Assembly (NCBI GenBank): GCA_001600355.1
Contig: BCJU01000004.1
Location: 248,001 to 312,000, forward strand
Origin: Meira nashicola
Lineage: Eukaryota > Basidiomycota > Exobasidiomycetes > Exobasidiales > Brachybasidiaceae
Direction: 5' to 3'
DNA: 64,000 nucleotides
Shown here piece after piece: positions 20,508 to 29,562 of this stretch. A program made the translations under genes and the position numbers. Every line of letters begins with the position of its first letter. The first letter of the stretch is position 1. The notes beneath the pieces are model-generated. The model did not search any database. It worked only from the letters and a program-made list of their open reading frames with translations, and had not been told where the DNA came from.

Positions 20508-21679
20508 TCACTTATCAAGATCCAAAACGATTCGACCTGCAATTTTACCATTATGCATATCATCATATACTTGTGGTAAATCACTCAATCCTAAAGTTTT
20601 ATAAATCGGTTTTACCTTTCCACGTGCAGCAATATCTAAAGCTTCTTGAGCATCTTGACGATTACCAACGTAACTTCCAACAATATTCAAAGATTTAAAA
20701 ACAGTCCAAAAAACGTTTGCTTTGATATCAGTAACGGGTAAACCTACAACGACCAAAGTACCACGAGGGCGAAGGTAATCTAAAGCTTGTTCGTATGCTT
20801 TTGGAGAAGATGCTGCAACGATTGCTGCATGTGGACCATGACCATCAGAAGAAGCTTCTTTTACTGCTTGAATAATATCTTTCTCTTTCATAAAATCGAT
20901 AAACTTTTCACATCCTAATTGCATAGATAAGTTTTCCTTATCTGAGCCTGTATCGATACCGATCACACGAGCACCTGCGTTTGTAGCGTATTGAACGGCG
21001 AGCTGGGTAGATAAGTAGGAGTGTTAGTATAAATGGTTTTTTTTTTATAAAGTGTTTATATATTCACATGCCCTAAACCACCACCACTACCAATAATAAC
21101 GACATCATTACCGGGTAACAATTTTGCTTCTTTTACAGCACGATAAACAGTTACGCCCGCACATAAGAGTGGACTTGCACTTTCAAGATCAAGATTTTGA
21201 GGAATACGTGAAAGATGCCTAGCTGAAGCGATTGCATATTGTTGAAAAGTACCATCCCATGTATAACCTGAACATTGAGCATCAGGACAATTTGGTTCAT
21301 GACCACGTCTACAAAAGTCACATTTTAAACAAGAATCAGCGATCCATTTAATTCCAACTCGATCACCTTTTTTAACGAATTCATCTGCTCCTTCACCAAG
21401 TGCAACCACAACTCCCGCACCTTCATGACCACCAATCAAAGGCATTTTTGCATCAATTGGCCAATCACCTAAAATTGCATGTAAATCTGTATGACAAACA
21501 CCTGAAAATATTAAACGAACTAAAGCTTCACCACGTTTTAATTCATTTAAACGAACAGGTGTTTTTTCAATTTTAACTTTTCCACCTTTTTCACGACAGA
21601 TTGCTGCCATTTGTTCAGTTGGAATTTTAAGTTCTTTTTCTCTTGCATCAATTTTAGCATTAGTCAGTGCAGCTGGCAT
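20508..21679 (-). CDS. Zinc-dependent alcohol dehydrogenase (ADH1 type)
   Basis: Exons 21679-21068 and 21002-20508; the 65-nt intron (GTGAAT...CAG, phase 0) sits in the Rossmann motif GGGLGH|LAVQYA. The protein is 368 aa. Catalytic zinc ligands: Cys62 in GVCHTDLH and the GHEG His near 85. Structural zinc ligands: CLKCDFCRRGHEPNC. The dinucleotide loop IIGSGGGLGH follows. This is the tetrameric fungal ADH1-like family (NAD+, ethanol/acetaldehyde and short aldehydes) with an N-terminal extension of about 20 residues but no mitochondrial presequence. It is divergent from the dehalogenase-like gene (667 bp between starts). Confidence 0.92.
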
Positions 21680-22346
21680 TTTGAGTAGATTTTGTTCTTT
21701 TAAAATGATATGACGAAAAGGGAGGCTTAAAGTTGGGAGTGGATTTATATAGCTTTTTAAATAACCCCCACCAAATATGATCGAAAAGTTGTATAGCATC
21801 TCATCACTTTAAAAATTTAACGACTGTCGTACGACATTTGAACATCGATTTTTATTTTTTAACTGATCGGATGACCCGAAAAAAAGTATGTAGAAACAAG
21901 GGAGCGGCCCATGCTATTCTTGTCCTCCTTCGCTGTGTGATGTTAATCTATTCTGACCCTAAATAATATTATTATTATCCCACGCTTTTCCTTTTATTGG
22001 CGTAAAAAGGTTGATTAATTGGCATAAATTTGGTCACAAGGTCAGCTTTAACGAATAGTAAGACTGAGATATATTTTTATAAATTGAACCTTAATCCGGA
22101 CAGAGGGTTTACTTTAACTTTATTGTTGTTATATTTTTGTGGGGAAAGTTTATGGCACGGACCCTTACACTTCAAGAAAGGTTGTTAATGCCAAGCAGGC
22201 TGTATTCTGCCCGCGCAGAGTTTAACTTTTTTGTGGAGAATTGGTGGAGTGGCGTACTGCACGAGTCAATTTGGATTATGAAGTAGACTAGGTGAACAAC
22301 TTCTTTCCTATACATCATCATCTTAGCTTATAAACACAACACAAAA
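21680..22346. promoter_or_regulatory. Divergent intergenic region between ADH and dehalogenase-like gene
   Basis: 667 bp between two outward-facing ATGs. It contains both promoters. TAAATAATATTATTATTA (near 21960) is AT-rich. I see no operator that I can name. Confidence 0.4.
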
Positions 22347-23441
22347 ATGACTTCTATAACCGCTACAACTGCATCAACTCGATCTTCTTTCACTTCTGCA
22401 GGTTTTACACCTCATTTAATTCCAATTCCAGCAACTGAAAGTGATCCTTTATTAACAGATTTGGAGATTTATACATTACGTTATCAATACACTCAAACAA
22501 CGACAAAAGAACCACTTTTATTGATTCATGGACATCCACAAAATTTATCAATTTGGCATAGAGTTGCACCAATATTAAGTAAAGAAGCAAAAAGGGATAT
22601 CATTCTTGTCGATTTACGTGGTTATGGTCATTCAAGTGTACCAAGAGTAAGAAATTTTATAAAATTAGGACATACGAATGATGAAAGAATAGAAAAAGAT
22701 GAAGAACGTATCCCGCAAGAAGATGTTTTACGTGCTCGTTATTCAAAACGTGAAATGGGACGTGATTTTGTTGAAGTTATGAAACAACTTGGATATAATA
22801 AATTTGCTGTCGTTGGACATGATAGAGGAGGTAGAGTTGCACATAGAATGGCAGTTGATCATCCTGAAATAATAACAAAGATTATGACTTTGGATATCGT
22901 ACCAACTTATGATTTATATACAAAAACAGAAGTTAAATTTGCAACTGCATATTGGCATTGGTTCTTCCTTATTCAAGATTATCCTATGCCGGAAGAATTA
23001 ATTGTTCATTCACCCAAATCATATTTGGATAAATTGGTAACTCGATTTCCGCGTTCAACAGTAGAAAAAGAAGATAAGAAAGAATCAGAAGAAGAAGAGA
23101 CATTTCCACAAGATATTTTAAAATCTTATTTATCCACTCTTTCTTCTCCACCACGTGTTCATGCAATGTGTGAAGATTATCGTTGTTCAGCTCCGGGTGG
23201 AATTGATTTTGAACAAGATGAAGAAGATCGTAAAAAAGGTAAAAAGATTACACAACCTTTAAGAGCTTTATGGGGTAAACGTGGTGTAAATCAAGCTTTA
23301 TTCGGTGAAAAAGGTCCTTTGGATTTATGGCAAAATGTTTCACATCAAAAAGTTACTGGAAAATCGATCGATTGTGGTCATTATATGCCTGAAGAAGCTC
23401 CAAAAGAGATCGCTGATGAAATTTTAACTTTCTTTGCTTGA
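22347..23441 (+). CDS. Haloacetate (fluoroacetate) dehalogenase-like alpha/beta hydrolase
   Basis: A single exon of 364 aa. The full residue set of fluoroacetate dehalogenases is present in order: oxyanion loop HGHPQ (61-65); nucleophile Asp159 with carboxylate-binding Arg160 and Arg163 in GHDRGGR; Asp183 in LDIVPTY; halide-site His204-Trp205 in YWHWFF; Tyr278 in CEDYR; general-base His345 in DCGHYM. An Asp rather than Ser nucleophile and the HW pair separate it from esterases and from most epoxide hydrolases. Bacterial relatives hydrolyse C-F or C-Cl bonds of 2-haloacids, and homologues without proven substrate are common. There is an acidic insertion at about 100-130 and a charged one at 240-253, both absent from the bacterial enzymes I know. 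Divergent from ADH. Substrate unproven. Confidence 0.85.
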   Translation: MTSITATTASTRSSFTSAGFTPHLIPIPATESDPLLTDLEIYTLRYQYTQTTTKEPLLLIHGHPQNLSIWHRVAPILSKEAKRDIILVDLRGYGHSSVPRVRNFIKLGHTNDERIEKDEERIPQEDVLRARYSKREMGRDFVEVMKQLGYNKFAVVGHDRGGRVAHRMAVDHPEIITKIMTLDIVPTYDLYTKTEVKFATAYWHWFFLIQDYPMPEELIVHSPKSYLDKLVTRFPRSTVEKEDKKESEEEETFPQDILKSYLSTLSSPPRVHAMCEDYRCSAPGGIDFEQDEEDRKKGKKITQPLRALWGKRGVNQALFGEKGPLDLWQNVSHQKVTGKSIDCGHYMPEEAPKEIADEILTFFA

Positions 23442-24035
23442 TGTTTTGTGTGTACCAAACTTGTTAATGCATAAATGTATGGAAGCTTTTTGATTGGCGT
23501 CTCTTTGTTTGTTTGGCGTTGGACATGCATACCTTTTCTTGTTTCTATTTTTATGTTGTAGGCTTAATTGTAGTAAAAGCCGGAAAAGACGCGGGAAGGA
23601 CGCGGCGCAATTTTACGCCCACATGGAAGACGCTAAAAACAGACAGATTATCCAGGCTCATTTCTAACGTTCGGATATTCTTCTTTTGCATATTTATCCG
23701 CCGGCCAATAAAGAATGGTGTCTAACGCCCAATTAAAAAACGCCATCTGTTGTCAATGAGAGAAACGAAATTATGGTACAAAGGGTAAATTTATCCATTG
23801 ATTTAATCAAAATATATAAATGGACAACACCCACCATGCATTACAAAGATCACTCTTGATATTTACCCCCCATCTTTCGTTCTCTCCTATCAAATCGACG
23901 CTGGTCGTCAACAGATTTAAGAATTACAGCTTGAAGCTGTTTTATTCATTCAAAAATCAACACTTAATTTGCGCAGGTCGCATTGGCAAAACATACAAAC
24001 ATACACACATTCGTTTTTTATATGTATAATTTAAG
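23442..24035. other. Intergenic region upstream of the repeat protein gene
   Basis: 594 bp with TATATAAA at 23813-23820, about 215 bp before the ATG at 24036. No other gene is seen; short open frames look fortuitous. Confidence 0.5.
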
Positions 24036-26852
24036 ATGAAGCTCGAACAATTCTGTTTAATCTTTTTGATCTGTTTAGGATGCATTATTGGTTGTAATTC
24101 ACTTCCATTGTACACCACTAAACAACAACTTTCACCACAAAAACAAGATATAAACTTTCGGTTGAATAACAAGAGAAATGTACAAATTAAACTTGAAGGA
24201 GGAATTTTAGAAGCAAGAAATAATCGTATCCCACCAAGGTTCATGAAACGTGAAGATAAACCTCAATCAGCACCGGCAGGACCAAAACCATCTGATACAC
24301 AAAAACCAGCTGATGCACAAAAGCCAGCTGATACACAAAAGCCTGCTGATACACAAAAGCCTGCTGATACACAAAAGCCTGCTGATACACAAAAGCCTGC
24401 TGATACACAAAAGCCATCTCCTTCTCCTGCTGCTGATGACAAGTCTAAACAACAGCAATCACCTTCACCTGCTCAAAATGATCAAAAGCCAAAAGAAACG
24501 CCTGTTCAACAAAAAGAGCAAAATAAACCTTCTAATACTCCTTCTGATGCCGATAAAAATAAAAATCAAGATGGAAAAGGTCAAAATGGTGATAAGCCAA
24601 GTCCAAGTCCCAGCTCAACTCCGGGCCAACAGGATAAAGTTAATCAAAGTGATGAAAAGAATAAAGATCATTCTAAACCAAGTCCAAGTCCAAATCCAAG
24701 TCCAAATGTTAATCAAAACAAACAACAAGGTCAAGACAGTAAGCCTAGTCCTAGTCCTTCTCCAGATGCTAGTCAAAAAAAGGGTGATCAGTCTCAACCT
24801 AAAATTGATAATAAACAAGTAGATGCTTCAAAGCCAAGTCCAAGTCCGAATGTTAATCAAGATAAGCCAGGACAAGACGGTAAGCCTAGCACAAGTCCAA
24901 GTCCAGATGCCAATCAAAAAAAGGGTGATCAGTCTCAACCTAAAGTTGATAATAAACAAGTAGATTCTTCAAAACCAAGTCCGAGTCCACAAGGTCAAGA
25001 CAATAAGCCTGTTCCAAACCCTTCTCCAAATGCTAATCAGAATAAAGGTGGAGAAGCACAACCTAAAGTGGAGAATAAACAAATTCAAACAGATGATAAG
25101 AATAAGTCCAGTCCAAGTCCATCTCCTGATGCTAATCAAAATAAAGGTGGCCCAATTCAAGCAAATGTTGAGAACAAACAAGCAGATCCTTCAAAACCTA
25201 GTCCAAGTCCAGGGTCTCTTCAAAATAATAAAGGAGGCGATCAATCCCAACCTAAAGATGATAAAAATAAGCCCAGTTCAAGTCCAAGTCCAAGTCCAAG
25301 TCCAAATGCTAATCAAAATAAAGTTAATCCAACCCAAATTAAGAATGCTGATGATGACAAAAATGAACCTAATCCAAGTCCTTCTTCTGATCGTCAAGGA
25401 ATAACTATTGAAAGTCCAATTAATAACAACTTAAAGCAACCTCAAGGAACACCAAATCCGAATGATCAAGGTAAGACGAACAATGTCAATAATGTGGCTC
25501 CAACAAACAATGGAAATGATAGCCATAATGGGATCAATAACGGAAATGCTGTAGGATCTACCGTGAACAATGGCTCGCCACAAAACAAGCAATCACCTCC
25601 GAACAAAGATCAACAAAAGTCAAAAGATGGTCAAACGGATAATAGTCAAGGAAAGCAACAACCACCTTCTGATGATAAGAAAGATAAACAAAATCCTTCT
25701 CAACCACAACCTTCTCCTGATTCCAAATCAACAAAGAGTGGCGTAAACAATAATGATAATAATTCAGGAGCAACGAATAATGGCAATGGAAGCAATAATG
25801 GAAATAATAGTAACAATAATTTTGGCACAAAGACAAACAATTATGCTCAAGGAAGTAGAGGTTCAAACAATCAACAACAACAACCAAAACCTTCTTCTGG
25901 AACAGGAAAAGGTGGTAGTGGTAGTAGTACGAATAATGTGAATAATAATGACAACAATGAAGCAGCAACAAATAATGGAAATGATAGTTATAATAATAAC
26001 AACTCTAACAACAATTACGGATCAGAAGTTAATAATTATTCCAATTCAAACAATAAGCCACAACCACAACAGCCAAAAGGACAGCCTCCAAAAAGTCAAG
26101 GTAAAAGTCAAGGTCAAAGTCAAGGTCAAAGTCAAGGTCAAAGTCAAGGTCAAAGTCAAGGTCAAAGTCAAGGTCAAAGTCAAGGTCAAGGTCAAAAAGG
26201 ACAACAAGGAGATAAAGGAGGTCAAAAATCTGCACCTGCATCTGGATCTGGTGGAGATCAAGTAAGCAATGTGAATAACAATGATAATAATATGGCACCT
26301 ACGAATAATGACAATGGAAGCAATAATGGAAATAATAGCAATAATAATTATGGCCAAATAACAAATAATTATAAGAATGGTAAAGATGGTACAATGGTTT
26401 TCAATCAAGGTGGCGGTGATGGTAGTGATGGCGGTGGTCAAAAACAAGGCCAGGGACAAGGACAAGGACAGAAGAAACCTTCAAACCAAAATCAAGGTCA
26501 AGGAAAACCATCTCAAGGTGGAAGTTCTTGTAAACGATCAGTACGTCAAGAAGTTGAATCAGTTCTTTCTCGTCGTGGAAAAGGAGGAGAACCAGATGCA
26601 GTTTCATACGGATATGATTCAAATGGACAACCAACAATTCAATATTATTACGTAACAAACGCACCCGGAGGAACGGTAGATTTCAATAATAATGATAGCA
26701 ATCAAAATTGTAAAAGATCTGATGAAGTTCAACTTCGTAATCTTGGATTGTCAGCTCGTCAATTTCATAAACGTTCTTTTGATTCATCTCAACAAGCAGA
26801 TCAACATATTGATTATTTACGTAAAAGAGCAGTAGAGTTAGATGTTTTATAA
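24036..26852 (+). CDS. Large secreted repeat protein with multiple KR sites
   Basis: A single exon of 938 aa. It begins with a signal peptide (hydrophobic core CLIFLICLGCIIG). Order of regions: about 25-83, a unique region with KR pairs (NNKRNV, FMKRED); 84-125, seven KPxDxQ hexapeptides; 126-470, Lys/Gln/Pro/Ser-rich with many PSPSP motifs; 480-780, Asn-rich with four copies of a ~38-residue unit (VNNNDNN..TNNGN..NNGNNSNNNYG..NNY) separated by Pro/Gln-rich linkers and a QSQG run. The last 110 residues have two lone cysteines and four dibasic sites (CKRSV, CKRSD, HKRSF, RKRAV). The protein is probably a wall- or surface-associated, Kex2-processed precursor. Fungal repellent and KEP proteins have such a design, but no sequence family is recognised. 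The C terminus is not a GPI signal. Confidence 0.8.
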   Translation: MKLEQFCLIFLICLGCIIGCNSLPLYTTKQQLSPQKQDINFRLNNKRNVQIKLEGGILEARNNRIPPRFMKREDKPQSAPAGPKPSDTQKPADAQKPADTQKPADTQKPADTQKPADTQKPADTQKPSPSPAADDKSKQQQSPSPAQNDQKPKETPVQQKEQNKPSNTPSDADKNKNQDGKGQNGDKPSPSPSSTPGQQDKVNQSDEKNKDHSKPSPSPNPSPNVNQNKQQGQDSKPSPSPSPDASQKKGDQSQPKIDNKQVDASKPSPSPNVNQDKPGQDGKPSTSPSPDANQKKGDQSQPKVDNKQVDSSKPSPSPQGQDNKPVPNPSPNANQNKGGEAQPKVENKQIQTDDKNKSSPSPSPDANQNKGGPIQANVENKQADPSKPSPSPGSLQNNKGGDQSQPKDDKNKPSSSPSPSPSPNANQNKVNPTQIKNADDDKNEPNPSPSSDRQGITIESPINNNLKQPQGTPNPNDQGKTNNVNNVAPTNNGNDSHNGINNGNAVGSTVNNGSPQNKQSPPNKDQQKSKDGQTDNSQGKQQPPSDDKKDKQNPSQPQPSPDSKSTKSGVNNNDNNSGATNNGNGSNNGNNSNNNFGTKTNNYAQGSRGSNNQQQQPKPSSGTGKGGSGSSTNNVNNNDNNEAATNNGNDSYNNNNSNNNYGSEVNNYSNSNNKPQPQQPKGQPPKSQGKSQGQSQGQSQGQSQGQSQGQSQGQSQGQGQKGQQGDKGGQKSAPASGSGGDQVSNVNNNDNNMAPTNNDNGSNNGNNSNNNYGQITNNYKNGKDGTMVFNQGGGDGSDGGGQKQGQGQGQGQKKPSNQNQGQGKPSQGGSSCKRSVRQEVESVLSRRGKGGEPDAVSYGYDSNGQPTIQYYYVTNAPGGTVDFNNNDSNQNCKRSDEVQLRNLGLSARQFHKRSFDSSQQADQHIDYLRKRAVELDVL
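24285..24410 (+). repeat. 18-bp tandem repeat encoding KPADTQ
   Basis: Seven consecutive 18-nt units inside the repeat protein gene. The first two are variants (KPSDTQ, KPADAQ) and the rest encode KPADTQ. Later units are identical at the DNA level, so recent expansion is likely. Confidence 0.9.
25471..26378 (+). repeat. Four dispersed ~110-bp Asn-rich units in the repeat protein gene
   Basis: Units at about 25471-25575, 25741-25850, 25926-26045 and 26269-26378 encode the pattern VNNNDNN-x-TNNGN-x-NNGNNSNNNYG-x-NNY. The first is the most diverged. Linkers between them are Pro/Gln/Lys-rich and unrelated to each other. Confidence 0.75.
26091..26186 (+). repeat. 12-bp tandem repeat encoding (K/Q)SQG
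   Basis: Eight units of 12 nt: two KSQG, then six QSQG encoded by CAAAGTCAAGGT. The near-perfect units point to recent slippage expansion in frame. Confidence 0.9.
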
Positions 26853-27389
26853 GAAGCATGTATTTATTATATACTATATTTTGAAATGATATTTGTTATC
26901 GGACCGGTAAAGCAATCCTTCCAACGGTGGCCGGCAATCTCCACTTTGTGTATGTGTGTCCTTTAACAGATTTCCGATTTTGGTCCATTTTATTTCTCTG
27001 ACCTTCCGCGGCACGCTTTTCTGTGTAACAAAAATTCCTTTTCCGAGGAACCATTGCGCTTCTCTAGTACTGCTATAGTACCAGTACCAATGTTGATTTA
27101 ATGCACACATCTGACACACGTACAGTTCAAGCGCTGCGCTGCGCCAATTCAGTGACGTAAGAATACCGGTCAAATGTAGTCTACGTACAAACTGTCTAGG
27201 GTGCATATTCTCAGAGAAAGAAGAAACGTGGACTAAAGAAGTGCAGCCGTGCACACGACATCAATATTTTTAAGAAGAAGTAGAAGAAGGCAAAAGAAGG
27301 AAGAGTAGATATTATATTATATATATAATGATAACCACTTCATCCACTTCTTTCTTCTTCACTTCCAAACAAACAATCAATCAATCAAA
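26853..27389. other. Intergenic region upstream of the ADH6-like gene
   Basis: 537 bp. It contains GCGCTGCGCTGCGC (27131-27144), the reverse complement of the GC motif at 12565-12578, and a TATATATAAT box at 27320-27329. A 126-codon minus-strand frame here has no protein-like features. Confidence 0.5.
27320..27329 (+). promoter_or_regulatory. TATA-like box of the ADH6-like gene
   Basis: TATATATAAT lies about 60 bp before the ATG at 27390 and is followed by a C/T-rich stretch (CATCCACTTCTTTCTTC), as expected for a fungal core promoter. Confidence 0.5.
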
Positions 27390-28469
27390 ATGCCTCAAGG
27401 TTACGCAATCTCTGATACAAAAAAATGGACAGACTTCAAGGTGATAGATTTTGATCTAAAACCCGAAGCAGATGATGACGTTACAGTTGCCATTCAATTT
27501 TGCGGTATCTGTGGTTCAGATTTACACACAATCAGTGGAGGATGGGGTGAACTTTCAGTTAAATCCGTTATTCCAGGTCATGAAATCGTTGGAAAGGTAA
27601 CACAAGTTGGTAAAAATGTTAAAGATATCAAAGTTGGTGATCGTGTTGGTGTTGGTGCTCAAGTTGGATCTTGCATGAATTGTTCTTCTTGCAACACAAA
27701 TTTCGAAAATTATTGTTTAGGTGATGGAAAAGCAGGTTGCGTTGATACTTATAATTCAAAATACGCTGACGGTCATCCAGCTCAAGGTGGTTATTCAACT
27801 GCAATTCGTGCTCATCAACGTTTCGTTTTCCCAATTCCAGATGGTATCACTTCAGAAGATGCAGCAAGTATGTTCTGTGCCGGTTTAACTGTCTATTCTC
27901 CTCTTTTACGTAACGGTTGCGGACCGGGAAAGAATGTCGCAGTTGTTGGTTTAGGAGGTTTAGGTCATTATGCCGTCTTGTTTGCAGCTGCAATGGGTGC
28001 AAACGTTACAGTTATCTCTCATTCACCAAAAAAGAAAGAAGATGCACTTAAAATGGGTGCAAAAGAATTCGTTGCAACAGGTGAAAATGAACAATGGTAT
28101 GCAGATTATGGTTTAAAGAAAGAACCTTTTGATATCATTATCAATACTGCTTCTTCGAACGCATTGGATTTAACTGCTCTCCTTAAAACATGTGCCGTTT
28201 ACGGTAATATCGTCATGTGCGGTATGCCTGAAGATGCATGGAAAGTTCGCTCTCAACATTTAGCCGGAAATGGTGCTGGTGTTCAAGGAAGTCACATCGG
28301 TTCAAAAGAAGACGTTAAAAAGATGTTAGCTTTGGCAGCCGAAAAGAATATCAAACCTTGGATCGAAGTTTTAGACATGAAAGAATGCCCTTCTGCTATT
28401 CAACGTGTTCATGATAACGATATCCGTTATCGTTTCGTTCTCAAGCAAGATTTGGAACCAGTTGCTTAA
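27390..28469 (+). CDS. NADP-dependent zinc alcohol dehydrogenase (cinnamyl alcohol dehydrogenase / ADH6 type)
   Basis: A single exon of 359 aa. Catalytic zinc: Cys38/Cys41 region FCGICGSDLH and GHE at 63-65. Structural zinc cysteines: CMNCSSCNTNFENYC. Cofactor loop: VVGLGGLGHYAVLFA. The medium-chain dehydrogenase family to which yeast ADH6/ADH7 and plant CAD belong reduces aromatic and branched aldehydes with NADPH. Length matches the family. It is transcribed away from the repeat protein and converges on the succinyl-CoA ligase paralogue, with 82 bp between stop codons. No targeting signal is seen, so a cytosolic location is likely. Confidence 0.93.
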   Translation: MPQGYAISDTKKWTDFKVIDFDLKPEADDDVTVAIQFCGICGSDLHTISGGWGELSVKSVIPGHEIVGKVTQVGKNVKDIKVGDRVGVGAQVGSCMNCSSCNTNFENYCLGDGKAGCVDTYNSKYADGHPAQGGYSTAIRAHQRFVFPIPDGITSEDAASMFCAGLTVYSPLLRNGCGPGKNVAVVGLGGLGHYAVLFAAAMGANVTVISHSPKKKEDALKMGAKEFVATGENEQWYADYGLKKEPFDIIINTASSNALDLTALLKTCAVYGNIVMCGMPEDAWKVRSQHLAGNGAGVQGSHIGSKEDVKKMLALAAEKNIKPWIEVLDMKECPSAIQRVHDNDIRYRFVLKQDLEPVA

Positions 28470-28551
28470 AATCATGTTCTTGTTCATAATAAAGATTTTT
28501 TAATCAATATCATTCTCACATGCATTTCTTATAAGTACAATTTTGCAGCAT

Positions 28552-29562
28552 CTATTCTTGCTTCCTTACGGGATCGATACCTCTACTTTCTAGTTCCTTC
28601 TGTATTGCCTGACCTACATCCCCAACTGCATCAACTACTATAACTCCTGCTTCCTTTAATGCTGTTCGTTTCTGTTCTGCAGACGAAAGTCCATCACGCC
28701 AAATTGCACCAGCATGTCCAAAAATTTGACCAGGTGGAACATTTCTACCGGCAATAAAAGCAACAACAGGTTTGATTGGTTTACCATCTTGACCTGAATA
28801 CTTGTTTCGAATCAACTCTGCAGCTTCTTCTTCCATTATTCCACCTACTTCTCCAACTAAAACGATTCCTTTTGTTTGTTCATCGTTCATGAAAAATTCA
28901 ACTGCTTCTGCATGTCGTGTACCCGGATAAAAATCTCCTCCTAATCCTAAAATGTTTGATTGACCCATATGTTTAGTTGACCATGCAGCTTCATAAGAAA
29001 GTGTACCTGAACGAGAAGCGATTCCTATAGGACCTGGAACTGCAACACTTAAAGGAGATATTCCTAACCTACAACCTGAAGGATTCATCATTCCGGGCGA
29101 GTTACAACCTACTAATCTTGATTTTTCTTGACTATGCAAAGCTGACATTATTCTCATTTGATCTTTTAATGGAACACCTTCTGCCACACTAACGATCAAT
29201 GGGATTTCATTTTCAATCGCATCAATTATAGCATTGGCTGCTAACATTGGCGGAACGAAAACTGCAGTGGCATGTGGTTTGAGTTGTCGAACGGCTTCTT
29301 TCACTGTATCGAAAACAGGTCTATCAAGATGCAATTGACCACCTTTCTTTGGTGTTACTCCTCCAACGATATTTGTACCTATACTTAATGACAATTTAGC
29401 ATGAAAAGTTGCCTGTATGCATGTAAGAGAGAATCTCAGCCAGCTGATCCCCGGTAAAGCGAAATCTGATCAACTTACACTCTTTCCTGTAAATCCTTGA
29501 AAGATGCATGGCGTATGTTTACCAACTGCTAGATTCTTGATAGTTGCAGCCGCTTTACTCAT
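28552..29562 (-). CDS. Succinyl-CoA ligase alpha-subunit paralogue
   Basis: Exons 29562-29479 and 29412-28552; the 66-nt intron (GTAAGT...CAG, phase 0) falls in the CoA-binding motif GFTGKS|ATFHA. The protein is 314 aa. The CoA-binding domain, the ligase domain SRSGTLSYEA, and the phospho-histidine motif GHAGAI (canonical GHSGAI) are present. Odd points: the usual VGPNCPG is VGCNSPG. The N terminus (MSKAAATIKNLAVGK) lacks a clear mitochondrial presequence, and an in-frame stop lies 17 codons upstream of the chosen ATG, so any presequence would need another exon. The TCA-cycle alpha subunit would be mitochondrial; this gene may be a diverged paralogue with a different acid as substrate. Confidence 0.85.

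Noticed and set aside
24267..26298. Long open frames on other strands within the repeat protein gene
   Set aside because: They are shadows of the low-complexity repeats in the true frame and have Leu/Ile or Thr/Leu dipeptide runs.
26874..27254. 126-codon minus-strand frame after the repeat protein
   Set aside because: It spans the GC motif and promoter region of the ADH6-like gene and resembles no protein.
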